From Phaeobacter sp. QD34_24 (GTDB taxonomy: Bacteria; Pseudomonadota; Alphaproteobacteria; Rhodobacterales; Rhodobacteraceae): DNA of 64,000 nt. The stretch is taken from positions 165,475 to 229,474 of the forward strand of contig NZ_JARCJD010000003.1 in NCBI RefSeq assembly GCF_028890115.1, in the 5' to 3' direction. This document shows positions 34,087 to 45,563 of the stretch, one piece after another. The position numbers and the translations under genes were made by a program. The notes under the pieces are model-generated. The model saw only the letters and a program-made list of their open reading frames with translations. It searched no databases and was not told the DNA's origin. Position 1 is the first letter of the stretch, and every line of letters starts with the position of its first letter.

Positions 34087-35283
34087 CTATTTCGGGCTGC
34101 ATGCCTTGGTTGCCTGTCCCTTGCGCTGCGCAAGCGGCAGGGCCACGAGGGGCAAGAACCCGATCGTGAGCAGTGGAAGGATGTCCGTTTCGAGCGCCTG
34201 ATAGCCGGCCAGCCCTGCGGCAGGGCCGATGATCCAGGCGGCGCCCGTCGCGGCTGAGAGTTGTCCCGCAGAACGCCCCTGCTGTTTGGCCCGGAGCGAT
34301 ACCATGGCCTGCAGGCTGGGGGTGATCAGGCCAAGCCCGAGGGAAAGAACCGCCATGGCAACATAGGTCAAAACGAGGGTGGCGGCCCAGAAGGCGGCCA
34401 GGGTGCCGACAGCGGTAAGAAGCGCTCCACTCCGGGTCAGTGTTGATGGGCCGAGACGCGCCCGCGCGGCCAAGCGAATTCCAAGAAGCGAGGCGGTGGT
34501 GCAAAGCGCACCTGACAGAGCGGCGGCCTGCACGGCGGCTTCGGTTGACAGTTCTCCCCGTGTTTGCAGCAGCAGTGGCAGCATGCTGTAGACGGCACTG
34601 GCGGCGCCAAGCCCGCATAGGGTGGCTGCGAGCAGGGGCAGAAGCTCGGGGTCAAACCGCTTGGCTGGCTCTTCGGGTAAAGCCGCGGTCGCGGGCGGAG
34701 ACGAGGGCAGGGCGCCCCGTGTCAATAACACGGCCACCCCCAACCCGCCCGCAAGGAAAAGCGGGGCAATCGGCCCAGCCAGATAGGTGACCGGCAGAAC
34801 CAGCGCCGCCCCTCCGAGCGAGCCGAGCGTGAAGGCGCTTCCGGGGAGTGCAAGGGCGCGGGTGCGGGTCTCGTTGCTGCTGGTTGCTGCCAGGTGGCCG
34901 ACCGCAGCCGGGAGCGCGGCGCAGGCGCAGGCGCCATAGATCATCCGCGCGCACAGAAGCAGGGCAAAGGTGCCCTGTGGCGCCAGCACGCGCGTCTGGC
35001 CCAGATAAAGGGCAAGCCCGACGCCAATAATGGACACTGCGCCGCCTGCCACGCCCATCAGGAAGACCGAACGCGGCCCGATGCGATCGACGCGCGCCCC
35101 CCAAAAGGGGGCTGCGAAGAGCACGACCAGGGCCGAGAGGGACAGGACCAAGCCTGCCTCTGTTTCGGACAGGCCGATCGCCAGGGTCAGCGGTACAAGC
35201 ACCGGCAGAAGCACAGCATTGCCCAGCGACAGGGAGGCCAGCCCTGCTGCAATCACGCGCCGGTCGGGAGACATGCGGATCAT
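34087..35283 (-). CDS. MFS transporter
   Basis: A 12-helix major facilitator of 398 residues. The signature between helices 2 and 3 is visible (LFAAPFWGARVDRIGPRSVF). The second half begins near ELLPLLAATLCGLGAASAVY and ends LLTIGFLPLVALPLAQRKGQ. Its position in an iron-siderophore island suggests movement of a siderophore or its product, but no biosynthesis genes are here and ordinary drug efflux is possible. I chose the ATG at 35283; an in-frame ATG at 35274 is close. It is divergent from the AraC gene. Confidence 0.85.
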   Translation of the reverse strand: MIRMSPDRRVIAAGLASLSLGNAVLLPVLVPLTLAIGLSETEAGLVLSLSALVVLFAAPFWGARVDRIGPRSVFLMGVAGGAVSIIGVGLALYLGQTRVLAPQGTFALLLCARMIYGACACAALPAAVGHLAATSSNETRTRALALPGSAFTLGSLGGAALVLPVTYLAGPIAPLFLAGGLGVAVLLTRGALPSSPPATAALPEEPAKRFDPELLPLLAATLCGLGAASAVYSMLPLLLQTRGELSTEAAVQAAALSGALCTTASLLGIRLAARARLGPSTLTRSGALLTAVGTLAAFWAATLVLTYVAMAVLSLGLGLITPSLQAMVSLRAKQQGRSAGQLSAATGAAWIIGPAAGLAGYQALETDILPLLTIGFLPLVALPLAQRKGQATKACSPK

Positions 35284-35549
35284 TCCGGTAGCACCGTCGG
35301 GCTTCGCATCTGCGGCAGGCGGGCGCTGGCTTCCTGACCGACCGCGTCCCGCAAAGGCGCCGCTGTGGAAAATCCACCGCAAAAGCACAGGAAAAAGACC
35401 AAGATGGCACGCAACATATCGACTCCTGACACCGGGACCCGTATTCCCGAGTAAAACGCTCGGGGGAATTCTCATCCACGAGCAGGCCGGTCAAGAACTG
35501 ACCCACCCATCTGGTCCGATCATCCAACCGCAAAAAGGTAACTGTTGTT
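35284..35549. other. Divergent regulatory region between MFS and AraC genes
   Basis: 266 bases that must hold both promoters. Open frames here give only shadow translations. I see no clear direct repeats for the AraC protein. Confidence 0.35.
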
Positions 35550-36428
35550 ATGGGGTTTCACCCGCGCATGTATGCTTCCGTTGAAGGATTCGACCTGGTC
35601 GATCCGCTCTCCAACCTCGGGTTCGACCGGATGACCGTCGACCTGTGGCTGGTATCGGCGCGGGCCGGGGCGAAGGGGCGCTATGTCTCGATGCACCCGC
35701 GCGTGGTGCTGTTGCTGGATGGCGTCCGGTTGGCACTGTCGGATCGCAAGGATGCCGTGGGGCCACTGTGTGCCGCCTGTTTCATCCCGGCTGGGGTGCA
35801 GATCTGGTCCCATGTGGCTACCCCGGGTGACATGACGCATCTGGATATCCACCTCAGTCGGGCGCAGTTGCTCGCCTTGTCAGCGCAGGCCGGGGCGATC
35901 ACAAAGCCGATCCTGTTGCCCGAACTGGGGCCCCTGGCGGCCTTGGGTGAAATCCTGGCCCGCGAATGCCGGGAGCCGAACCGGGCCCCGGGGCATGCCG
36001 AAAGGCTGGCACAGCTGATCCTGTTGGAGCTCTTGCATCACGCCGACCCCGGCGCCGACACTGCAGCGACAGGGATCAGGTGGCTGGAGGCCGTGCAGCG
36101 TCATGCCGCGGAGAACCTGCGCGACCGTCTATCCGTCGATGATCTGGCCGAGGTCGCAGGCATGTCGCGCACCAGTTTCAACCGGCACTTTCGGGCCGAA
36201 ATGGGCAAGGCGCCCTATGCCTGGGTGCTGGAGCTGCGCTGTGATCAGGCCGAGCGGATGATGCGGCAGGGACTGCCCTTTGCCGAAGTGGCCGTGGTCT
36301 GCGGGTTTTCGGATCAGCCGCATTTCAACCGCGTGTTCAAATCGGTGACCGGGCTCTCGCCGAGTCATTGGATGATCGAACAGCGGACGGGACTTCTGGG
36401 AACGAACATCCAAGACAAGAATACCTGA
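35550..36428 (+). CDS. AraC family transcriptional regulator
   Basis: A 292-residue regulator. The N-terminal ~170 residues form a ligand-sensing domain without close resemblance to a known sensor. The C-terminal ~100 residues have the two HTH motifs of AraC: LSVDDLAEVAGMSRTSFNRH, and PFAEVAVVCGFSDQPHFNRV with FKSVTGLSPSHW. It lies 76 bases before the TonB-dependent receptor gene on the same strand. AraC-type proteins next to siderophore receptors (PchR type) often activate them when ferric siderophore is bound. The start may be the ATG at 35550 or 35568. Confidence 0.88.
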   Translation: MGFHPRMYASVEGFDLVDPLSNLGFDRMTVDLWLVSARAGAKGRYVSMHPRVVLLLDGVRLALSDRKDAVGPLCAACFIPAGVQIWSHVATPGDMTHLDIHLSRAQLLALSAQAGAITKPILLPELGPLAALGEILARECREPNRAPGHAERLAQLILLELLHHADPGADTAATGIRWLEAVQRHAAENLRDRLSVDDLAEVAGMSRTSFNRHFRAEMGKAPYAWVLELRCDQAERMMRQGLPFAEVAVVCGFSDQPHFNRVFKSVTGLSPSHWMIEQRTGLLGTNIQDKNT

Positions 36429-36504
36429 CTTTTTTTATCGGACTGGAGAATGGTCCGGGCGGCTCCCCTGAGGGGCCTTTGTTTGGCTGCTCGGGGTTGG
36501 ACTG

Positions 36505-38646
36505 ATGAGGAAAGGCGCGACAATGGCTTTGCAAAAACGAACAAGGGAAACTCGGTGGAAGACGCTGACCACCACGGCGGTGTTGATGTGCGGGACGGCC
36601 TTGCCGGGATGGGCGCAGACCGTCGACCTCGGCACGCTGACGCTGGAAAGCTTCGAGGATTCGAACGGGCCTGTCGCAAAAGGCGAGACCAACCCGCCGA
36701 CAGCCACCGGTTCCAAGGTGCCACTGCAATTGAACGAAGTTCCGCAGGCGGTTTCGGTCCTTGGGCGCGAACAGATCGAGGCCTTTGGCGCCCAGAGTGT
36801 ATCCGAGGCGCTGCGCTATACCGCTGGTGTGACCACGGATGTCTATGGGAGCGACAATGATTATGACTGGCTGCGCATCCGTGGTTTCCAGGCGGATCAG
36901 ACCGGAACCTATATCGACAACGCGCAGAACCTGTCCTTTGCATTCGGGTCTTTCTACATCGATCCGTATACGCTGGAGCGGGTTGAGGTGCTGCGGGGCG
37001 CGGCCTCGGCGCTATATGGGGGATCCAACCCCGGCGGTCTGGTGAACTATGTGTCCAAGCGGCCCGGCGGCCATGTGGGCGAGCTGACCTTTGGTCTGAA
37101 CGATGCGGGGGCCGGTTGGGTGGCCTTCGATTTTGGCGAGGATGTGGGCGAGAGCAGCGCCTACCGGGTGACTGGGCGGATCGAGGGCGGAGACAAGTAC
37201 GATGACCTGAACGAAGGCCTGCGTGGCACCCTGGCGCCGTCTTACAAGTTCACCACCGATGGCGGCACGGAAATCACGCTTCTGGGCAACTTCCATCGCG
37301 CCAGTGAAAAGCACAACGGATCGACCTTCCTGCCCTACTACGGCACGGTGCAGCAGACGGTGGAATTCGGATTTATCGATCCCGATGCCAACTTCTCGGA
37401 TCCCGATTGGGACAGTTACGAGCGCAAGCAGGGAACCGTTTCAGCAATCGTGGAGCATCAGTTCGACAATGGCTTCACCTTCACCGGGATCGGTCGGGTG
37501 GGACGTGCCGATCTTGAGGAAAGCTATTACTACCCCTTCGGTTACACGGGCTACGCCACCGTTCCGCAGGATGCGGCAGGCACGCTGAGCCTGATTGCCT
37601 TTCACCATGAAACCGAAACGACAACCGCCCAGGCCGATCTGCGCTACTATGGCACGGTCGAGGCCGCTGGGGCGTCTCACGATCTGCTCTTTGGCCTTGA
37701 TGCGCGGCGCTATGTGATCGACGAGATCCAGCAGTCAGGCTTCGGGTCAAACACGGTGGTCAACCCGACCGCGCCCGGCACGCCGGTCCTGGGGGCACCA
37801 TATCAGGATGCAGAGACGACGCAGAACCAGCTGGGTCTCTATTTTCAGGATCAGATCAAGTTCGGCGGCGGTTTCATCAGTACCTTCAACCTGCGTCATG
37901 ACTGGGTCGAGACCGAGCGCGTCGGCACCGGCGCGTTCACCCGGGAAGACAGCGAGACCTCTGGGCGGGCGGCGATTGCATATGAATTCGACAACGGTCT
38001 GACGCCCTACCTGACCTATTCGAGCTTCTTCAATCCGATCATCCTGTCGCCCGCCGATGGCATCACCAAGCCGGAAAGCGGCGACCAATGGGAAGCGGGG
38101 CTGAAGTGGTTGCCGGATGGCGGGCCGTTTCACCTGGCTGCGGCCCTGTTCCAGATCGATCGCAAGAACGTTCAAACGGGCACCTGGGGCAACTACTCGC
38201 AACTGGGAGAAGTGCGTTCGCAGGGGCTGGAACTGGAAGGCGGCTACGAATTTGGCAACGGTTTTACGCTGCGAGGCCAGGTGAGTTGGACAGATGTTGA
38301 GGTCACCGCGGATACAAATGCCGGGCTGATCGGAAAGACACCGACCTTGACCCCGACAGTCCAGGCCGCCCTGGTTGCCGCCTATGAATTCGCAAACGGT
38401 GTCAGGATCGAGGCGGGCGCACGCCACCGCGGGTCAAGTTTCGCGGACGATGTGAACACGTTGAAGGTATCGGGCTACACGCTATACGACATTGGCGCCT
38501 CTTATGAATTCGGCGATGGTTTTGTCGGCAATCTGGCGATCACCAACCTGGCGGACACGCGGCATGTGACTGGGTGCCAGACGGTCTATGTCTGCTCCTA
38601 CGGCAGTGGAAGAGAGATCAACTTCTCTCTGACCAAGGCCTTCTGA
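36505..38646 (+). CDS. TonB-dependent siderophore receptor
   Basis: A 713-residue outer-membrane receptor. The signal peptide includes LTTTAVLMCGTALPGWAQ. The plug domain starts LQLNEVPQAVSVLGREQIEA and has SEALRYTAGVTTDVYG, LRIRGFQADQTGTYIDN and VEVLRGAASALYGGSNPGG. The 22-strand barrel ends with REINFSLTKAF, with a C-terminal Phe. There is no N-terminal STN domain, so FecI/FecR-type signalling is not expected. The plug resembles ferrichrome, ferrioxamine and catecholate receptors, but the ligand cannot be read from sequence. A ribosome-binding GAGGGGCC region and hairpin precede it. Confidence 0.93.
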   Translation: MRKGATMALQKRTRETRWKTLTTTAVLMCGTALPGWAQTVDLGTLTLESFEDSNGPVAKGETNPPTATGSKVPLQLNEVPQAVSVLGREQIEAFGAQSVSEALRYTAGVTTDVYGSDNDYDWLRIRGFQADQTGTYIDNAQNLSFAFGSFYIDPYTLERVEVLRGAASALYGGSNPGGLVNYVSKRPGGHVGELTFGLNDAGAGWVAFDFGEDVGESSAYRVTGRIEGGDKYDDLNEGLRGTLAPSYKFTTDGGTEITLLGNFHRASEKHNGSTFLPYYGTVQQTVEFGFIDPDANFSDPDWDSYERKQGTVSAIVEHQFDNGFTFTGIGRVGRADLEESYYYPFGYTGYATVPQDAAGTLSLIAFHHETETTTAQADLRYYGTVEAAGASHDLLFGLDARRYVIDEIQQSGFGSNTVVNPTAPGTPVLGAPYQDAETTQNQLGLYFQDQIKFGGGFISTFNLRHDWVETERVGTGAFTREDSETSGRAAIAYEFDNGLTPYLTYSSFFNPIILSPADGITKPESGDQWEAGLKWLPDGGPFHLAAALFQIDRKNVQTGTWGNYSQLGEVRSQGLELEGGYEFGNGFTLRGQVSWTDVEVTADTNAGLIGKTPTLTPTVQAALVAAYEFANGVRIEAGARHRGSSFADDVNTLKVSGYTLYDIGASYEFGDGFVGNLAITNLADTRHVTGCQTVYVCSYGSGREINFSLTKAF

Positions 38647-38659
38647 ATGCAGCGATAAG

Positions 38660-38681
38660 GACCGGGGCGATTGCCCCGGTC
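38660..38681 (+). terminator. Terminator of the siderophore receptor gene
   Basis: GACCGGGGC and GCCCCGGTC form a 9-bp stem with a GATT loop, 14 bases after the stop codon. It is followed by TCTCC, only partly T-rich. Confidence 0.7.
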
Positions 38682-38777
38682 TCTCCCTGGCGGTGTGACG
38701 TTGGGCGGACCGGAAGCCACGCTTGCTATCATGCATGCCGAAAGCAGATGGCTGTCGGATTTGCCGGGCCAAAATGG

Positions 38778-38808
38778 AAAGGGGTCCCACAATTGCGGGG
38801 CCCCTTTT
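38778..38808. terminator. Bidirectional terminator-like hairpin between receptor gene and tRNA-Ser
   Basis: AAAGGGGTCCC pairs with GGGGCCCCTTT (one G-T wobble) and is followed by a short T-run on plus. On minus it also ends in CCCCTTT. It lies about 195 bases downstream of the minus-strand tRNA-Ser. Nothing recognisable is encoded between it and the first terminator, though a small transcript is possible. Confidence 0.65.
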
Positions 38809-39004
38809 CATGTTCTGTGGAGTGTTGTCAGCCGTGTAAAGAGCATGGATGCCGTCCCAAGGGAGCGCAGGCGACAGTCCAGGATAGGCAAATTGGCAGC
38901 CATGAATTGAGGTGATTACCCGGATACCCCGAAAGCAAGTCACGACAACAGATGTGTCATCCCCTGGTTCTGGGACGGTTTTTATGGCGATCTCAGGGGA
39001 ATAA

Positions 39005-39094
39005 TGGCGGAGAGACAGGGATTCGAACCCTGGGTCCCCGTGAAGGGACAACGGTTTTCGAGACCGCCCCGTTCGACCACTCCGGCACCTCTCC
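39005..39094 (-). tRNA. tRNA-Ser (anticodon CGA)
   Basis: A 90-nt class II tRNA. The acceptor stem GGAGAGG pairs with CCTCTCC, the anticodon stem-loop has loop CTCGAAA with CGA at positions 34-36, and a long variable arm is present. The T-loop is GGTTCGAATCC. The CCA end is encoded. It reads UCG codons, which are common in GC-rich genes. Confidence 0.95.
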
Positions 39095-39213
39095 GCGGGG
39101 GGTGAGCGGCGGTTTAATAGTGAATTTTGACGGGCGCAAGGGGGATTTTCAACTTCTCGCCAGAAACCCTCTTTTTCATTGCTTGTCAGGTAATTTCACC
39201 TAGGTTTGATGCT

Positions 39214-40065
39214 ATGACAATCCTTCGCCTCCCTCCGTTCAGTGCCGCTCTGACTGCGTTTCTCATCGTTGCCAGCCTGCTGTTTCCGGCAGCCCCGGCC
39301 CAGGCCGCGGATCGATCCCGTGTGATGAGCTTTCTCGAGGTGACCGGTTTTGACGTCGCGCTTGACAGTATTGCCCTGTCGGCCAGCGGCGCACCGCAGA
39401 TGCTGGGGCTTGAGGCGGGGGATTTTGGCGTCGGCTGGGCCCGGATGGCGGATCAGGTCTTTGACACCGAGCGGATGCGGGATCTGGCACTGGATATCCT
39501 GGTGGACACCCTGGAGGATACCGCGCTGGCCCATGCGGAGGCCTTTTATGGCAGCGCCCTGGGGCAGCGTCTGGTCGCCGCCGAAAACGCCTCTCACATG
39601 ATCGAGGATGACGAGGTCAAGCAGATCGCCGGGCAACGGATCATTGCGGACCTCGTCCGTGAGGGCAGCGACCGGATTGCCTTGTTGCAGCGCATGAACC
39701 AGGCGATTGATGCCGCGGACACCGGGGTGAAGGCGGTTCAGCAGATCCAGTTCCGCTTTATCATGGCAGCCAGCGCCGCCGGGGTGATCGATCTGCAACT
39801 GGACGCGGAAGGCTTGCGGGCCTGGCAGCGCGATCAGGCGCCCAGCATGCGCATGGCGCTCAACGCCTCTGCCATGGCGGCCTCGGCCTATACCTATCAG
39901 GGGTTCACAGACGCAGAGGTCGACGCCTATGTGCGGGCGCTGGAAACGCCCCTGATGCAGCAGGTCTACGAGCTGCTGAACGCGGTGCAATATGAAATCA
40001 CCGCCAACCGGTTCGAGGAATTGGCCTTCCGGATGCAGGATCTGGGGCAGGGCGAAGAGCTTTGA
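39214..40065 (+). CDS. Exported protein, DUF2059-like
   Basis: A 283-residue protein with a clear signal peptide (AALTAFLIVASLLFPAAPAQ, cut after AQA). The mature part is helical. RMADQVFDTERMRDLALDIL with VDTLEDTALAHAEAFYGSAL resembles DUF2059, a helical domain of unknown function. A second, related helical half contains GFTDAEVDAYVRALETPLMQ. The start at 39214 fits the signal peptide. It is likely periplasmic and monocistronic, lying between tRNA-Ser and the rplU promoter. Confidence 0.8.
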   Translation: MTILRLPPFSAALTAFLIVASLLFPAAPAQAADRSRVMSFLEVTGFDVALDSIALSASGAPQMLGLEAGDFGVGWARMADQVFDTERMRDLALDILVDTLEDTALAHAEAFYGSALGQRLVAAENASHMIEDDEVKQIAGQRIIADLVREGSDRIALLQRMNQAIDAADTGVKAVQQIQFRFIMAASAAGVIDLQLDAEGLRAWQRDQAPSMRMALNASAMAASAYTYQGFTDAEVDAYVRALETPLMQQVYELLNAVQYEITANRFEELAFRMQDLGQGEEL

Positions 40066-40134
40066 CCACCTCGGGGGCGGCGCGGGGGTAACTGGTCTGC
40101 GTCCTGCGCCAAGATCACAAGTGGCAATCAGTGG

Positions 40135-40162
40135 TTGACATAGGGGCGGTATTGTTTAAATA
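40135..40162 (+). promoter_or_regulatory. Probable rplU-rpmA promoter
   Basis: TTGACA, a 16-nt spacer and TAAATA form a strong sigma-70 promoter. It leaves a leader of about 150 bases before rplU. The leader has GC-rich inverted repeats (CCCGGC with GCCGGG near 40170-40196, CGGCC with GGCCG near 40250) that could form a regulatory structure. Confidence 0.7.
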
Positions 40163-40324
40163 GCGCCCATCCCGGCTCGGACTCTCTGCGCCGGGGTTAT
40201 TTTGTCATAACGGCCCCTTCGAGGGTCGCGCTGTTCGAGGCGGCACCCGGCCAATGGGCCGACAGCCAAAAACACCTGTTTGATGCAGGGGCCAAAGGAC
40301 GCGGTTGAAAAAGGAAAGACGCAT

Positions 40325-40885
40325 ATGTTTGCGGTCCTCAAGACTGGCGGCAAGCAGTACAAGGTTCAGGCGGGCGACGTGCTCCGCGTTGAGAAACTTG
40401 CTGCAGATGCCGGCGAAACAATCCAGTTCGACGAAGTCCTGATGCTCGGTGGCGACGCCCCCGTGGTCGGTGCTCCGCTGGTAGATGGCGCTGCCGTGAA
40501 GGCAGAGGTGATCGACCAGATCAAAGGCGAAAAACTCATTCACTTCGTGAAGCGTCGTCGTAAGCACTCCTCCAAGCGCACCAAGGGTCACCGTCAGAAA
40601 CTGACCCTGATCAAAATCACCGAGATCCTGGCGTCGGGCGCAACCAAAGCTGCTCCGAAAGCCGCTGCCAAAGCTGCTCCCAAAGCTGCTCCGGCTGCTG
40701 CTTCCGCAGACGATCTGACCCAGCTGACCGGCGTTGGCCCTGCCGCCGCCAAGAAGCTGAACGACGCAGGCATCACCAGCTTTGCTCAGATCGCGGCCTT
40801 GTCGGCAGACGACATTGCTGCTATCGACGCCATCAAAGTGAAGCCCGAATGGGTTGAGCAGGCCAAAGAGCTGGCCAAAGGCTAA
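40325..40885 (+). CDS. rplU: Ribosomal protein L21 with C-terminal helix-hairpin-helix-like extension
   Basis: L21 binds 23S rRNA in the large subunit. Residues 1-103 are the normal L21 ([20 protein letters not shown], then [20 protein letters not shown]). Residues 104-127 are a low-complexity Ala/Lys/Pro linker of AAPKAA-like repeats. Residues 128-186 form an extra domain with [20 protein letters not shown], a helix-hairpin-helix-like signature. The start at 40325 is fixed by the conserved N-terminus. rpmA follows after 11 bases. Confidence 0.97.
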   Translation: MFAVLKTGGKQYKVQAGDVLRVEKLAADAGETIQFDEVLMLGGDAPVVGAPLVDGAAVKAEVIDQIKGEKLIHFVKRRRKHSSKRTKGHRQKLTLIKITEILASGATKAAPKAAAKAAPKAAPAAASADDLTQLTGVGPAAAKKLNDAGITSFAQIAALSADDIAAIDAIKVKPEWVEQAKELAKG

Positions 40886-40896
40886 GGAGATAGACA

Positions 40897-41166
40897 ATGG
40901 CACATAAGAAAGCTGGCGGTTCCTCACGTAACGGCCGCGACTCAGCCGGTCGCCGCCTTGGCGTGAAACTCTATGGTGGCCAGGCGGCCATCGCAGGCAA
41001 CATCATCGTACGTCAGCGCGGCACCAAGTTCTGGCCGGGCGAAGGCGTTGGTCTGGGCAAGGATCACACCATCTTTGCAACCACCGACGGTGCTGTGACC
41101 TTCCACAAGGGCCTCAAGGGCCGCACCTTTGTATCGGTTCTCCCAGTGGCGGAGGCCGCTGAGTAA
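40897..41166 (+). CDS. rpmA: Ribosomal protein L27
   Basis: An 89-residue L27 whose N-terminal tail reaches the peptidyl-transferase centre. The sequence starts [20 protein letters not shown] and has [20 protein letters not shown] with [17 protein letters not shown]. There is no N-terminal extension of the type cleaved in Firmicutes. AAGGAG lies before the ATG. It is the second gene of the rplU-rpmA unit, and a terminator follows. Confidence 0.99.
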   Translation: MAHKKAGGSSRNGRDSAGRRLGVKLYGGQAAIAGNIIVRQRGTKFWPGEGVGLGKDHTIFATTDGAVTFHKGLKGRTFVSVLPVAEAAE

Positions 41167-41197
41167 GCCGAACCCGACGTGGCAAAGAAATATTTAG

Positions 41198-41227
41198 GGG
41201 GATCGGCGATACTGCCGGTCCCCTTTT
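41198..41227 (+). terminator. Terminator of rplU-rpmA
   Basis: GGGGATCGGC pairs with GCCGGTCCCC (10-bp stem with one wobble or mismatch), followed by TTTTC. It starts 32 bases after the rpmA stop. Confidence 0.85.
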
Positions 41228-41374
41228 CAGTTTTTGCGGCACGCTGCTGAAGCTGTTTTGAGGGGAGAGAGACGACCATCATCTGGCAGTTCGGGGATCC
41301 GTACCTATCTAGGTGTTTTCCCGGCCGTGGCATCAGGGGCTGGTTGGTCGAAGTTATTTGAGGAGGAAGGCGGG

Positions 41375-41911
41375 ATGAGTTTGGATCAGATGAGCCAGTA
41401 CCCCATCATCGAGACGGAGCGTTTTCTGCTGCGTCCGCTGCGCAAATCGGACGAAGGCCTGATTGCCCATTATGCGGGAGATGAACGTGTGGCGCGGATG
41501 ACCTCTTGGATTCCGCATCCCTTGCCGCCCGGCGCGGCAGAGGCCTATGTCACCCGTGCCATGGGCGCAGACCGCGAGGAAGAGATCTGGGCCATCGATG
41601 GCACGCCGTCCGGCGGCGATGAACTGAAGGGCGTGATCGGACTCAAGCGGATGGATCGCGACCAGGCCGAGGTGGCCTATTGGGTCGCCCCGGCCTTCTG
41701 GAACACCGGGCTTGCCTCGGAAGCGCTGGAGGCCCTGGTCAAGGCGAATCCCTTGGGCAGTGCTGCAATGTTTGCCTCGGTGTTTCAGGACAACCCGGCA
41801 TCGGCCCGGGTGCTGATCCACTGCGGCTTTGAATATCTGGGGGATGCGGAAACCTTCTGCGTCGCCCGCGATGCGACGGTTCCGACCTGGACCTACAGCC
41901 GCAAACAGTGA
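41375..41911 (+). CDS. GNAT family acetyltransferase (RimJ/RimL type)
   Basis: A 178-residue acetyltransferase. It begins ETERFLLRPLRKSDEGLIAH, has the acceptor-strand core VIGLKRMDRDQAEVAYWVAP, and the acetyl-CoA-binding region AFWNTGLASEALEALV. ASVFQDNPASARVLIHCGFE is the usual RimJ/RimL end. The substrate is unknown. The start at 41375 has a very good GGAGGAAGG. It lies between rpmA and obgE. Confidence 0.9.
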   Translation: MSLDQMSQYPIIETERFLLRPLRKSDEGLIAHYAGDERVARMTSWIPHPLPPGAAEAYVTRAMGADREEEIWAIDGTPSGGDELKGVIGLKRMDRDQAEVAYWVAPAFWNTGLASEALEALVKANPLGSAAMFASVFQDNPASARVLIHCGFEYLGDAETFCVARDATVPTWTYSRKQ

Positions 41912-42026
41912 TTGGCGGCCCCCTGACAATGGGGTAAGGCACTGGCATGACATGCAGGCGGCGCAAACAGGTGCCGCTTGCCCGGGAAATGAAGCTGCGG
42001 GGCCGCAGAACGGGGCGCCGCGTTAA

Positions 42027-44164
<2,138 letters not shown>

Positions 44165-44234
44165 TCCGCTTCTTTATGGAATTTCCCTCGGAGTTCGCAG
44201 TAGGATCTGCGCGAGGGTGTCAAAGGCAAGATCG

Positions 44235-45500
44235 ATGAAAGACAATACAGATATCCAGGCTCTCATGGCTGAGCTTGGCAAGAATGCAAAACTGGCAGCC
44301 GCCGAATTGGCCACCGCCAGCGCTGAGCGCAAGGAAAAGGCGCTGCTGGCGGCGGCAGATGCGGTCTGGGCGCAGCGGGCGGAGATTATCGCTGCCAACG
44401 CCAGGGACATGGACTATGGCCGCGACAAGGGCCTGTCACCTGCAATGATGGACCGGCTGATGCTGGACGAGGCGCGCATCCAGGGGATCGTCGATGGCCT
44501 GCGCGCCGTGGCTGGGCAGGAGGATCCTGTCGGCGCGGTTCTGGACGAATGGACGCAGCCCTCGGGGCTGCGCATTCAGCGGGTGCGCACGCCGCTTGGC
44601 GTGATCGGCGTGATCTACGAAAGCCGCCCCAATGTGACGGCCGATGCCGGCGCGCTCTGCCTCAAGTCCGGCAATGCGGTGATCCTGCGCGGCGGCTCGG
44701 AAAGCTTCCATTCCGCACGCGCCATCCATGCCTGCCTGGTCGAGGGGCTGAAGGCCGCAGGCCTTCCCGAAACCGCGGTGCAACTGGTGCCGACGCGGGA
44801 TCGCGCCGCGGTGCAGGAACTGCTGACCATGACCGACTACGTGGATGTGATCGTGCCGCGTGGTGGCAAGGGGCTGGTGGGCTTGGTCCAGCGCGAGGCG
44901 CGGGTGCCGGTCTTTGCCCACCTGGAAGGCATCGTGCATATCTACATCGACAAGGCGGCCGATCCGCAAAAGGCGCTGGATGTGGTGCTGAATGCCAAGA
45001 CCCGCCGCACCGGGATCTGCGGCGCCGCCGAATGTCTGTTGATCCACCGCGATATTGCCGAAACCATCGGCAAGGATGTGTTGACGGCGTTGGCCCAGGT
45101 CGGCGTTGAAATCCACGCTCAGGACGGGCTGCCGGGCCCCGATGGTATGGTCGCCGCCACGGAAGAGGATTGGGGCAAGGAATACCTTGATGCCATCATC
45201 GCTGCGCGTCAGGTTTCGGATATCGACGAGGCAATCGGCTTCATTCGCGCCCATCACTCCCAGCATACCGATTGTATCCTGACGGAGGATGAGGCGGCGG
45301 TCGCGCAGTTCTTTGCCGAATTGGACAGCGCCATCCTGATGCACAATGCCTCTACCCAGTTTGCCGATGGCGGGGAATTTGGCATGGGCGCCGAGATCGG
45401 CATTGCCACCGGCAAGATGCACGCCCGTGGTCCGGTGGGGGCGGCGCAGCTGACCAGTTTCAAATACCTGGTGCGCGGCGACGGAACCGTCCGCGCATAA
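44235..45500 (+). CDS. proA: Gamma-glutamyl phosphate reductase
   Basis: The second enzyme of proline synthesis, reducing glutamyl phosphate to the semialdehyde. It is 421 residues long from the ATG at 44235 (AAGG eight bases upstream); a GTG at 44217 would add six residues. The motifs are [57 protein letters not shown], and the catalytic Cys in [15 protein letters not shown]. It follows proB by 70 bases. A terminator shared with chpT follows. Confidence 0.98.
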   Translation: MKDNTDIQALMAELGKNAKLAAAELATASAERKEKALLAAADAVWAQRAEIIAANARDMDYGRDKGLSPAMMDRLMLDEARIQGIVDGLRAVAGQEDPVGAVLDEWTQPSGLRIQRVRTPLGVIGVIYESRPNVTADAGALCLKSGNAVILRGGSESFHSARAIHACLVEGLKAAGLPETAVQLVPTRDRAAVQELLTMTDYVDVIVPRGGKGLVGLVQREARVPVFAHLEGIVHIYIDKAADPQKALDVVLNAKTRRTGICGAAECLLIHRDIAETIGKDVLTALAQVGVEIHAQDGLPGPDGMVAATEEDWGKEYLDAIIAARQVSDIDEAIGFIRAHHSQHTDCILTEDEAAVAQFFAELDSAILMHNASTQFADGGEFGMGAEIGIATGKMHARGPVGAAQLTSFKYLVRGDGTVRA

Positions 45501-45514
45501 GGACAGGGAAATGA

Positions 45515-45542
45515 AAAACGCCACCCGGATGGGTGGCGTTTT
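45515..45542. terminator. Bidirectional terminator between proA and chpT
   Basis: AAAACGCCACCC pairs with GGGTGGCGTTTT, a 12-bp stem with a 4-nt loop. The A-run and T-run make it work in both directions between convergent genes. Confidence 0.92.
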
Positions 45543-45563
45543 GCTTTGGCGTTGTCGGTGCGC

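Noticed and set aside
38671..38910. 79-residue open frame after the receptor gene
   Set aside because: It runs through a terminator hairpin, lacks a ribosome binding site and has no domain.
40650..40710. Short tandem GC-rich repeats
   Set aside because: They encode the Ala/Lys/Pro linker of L21.
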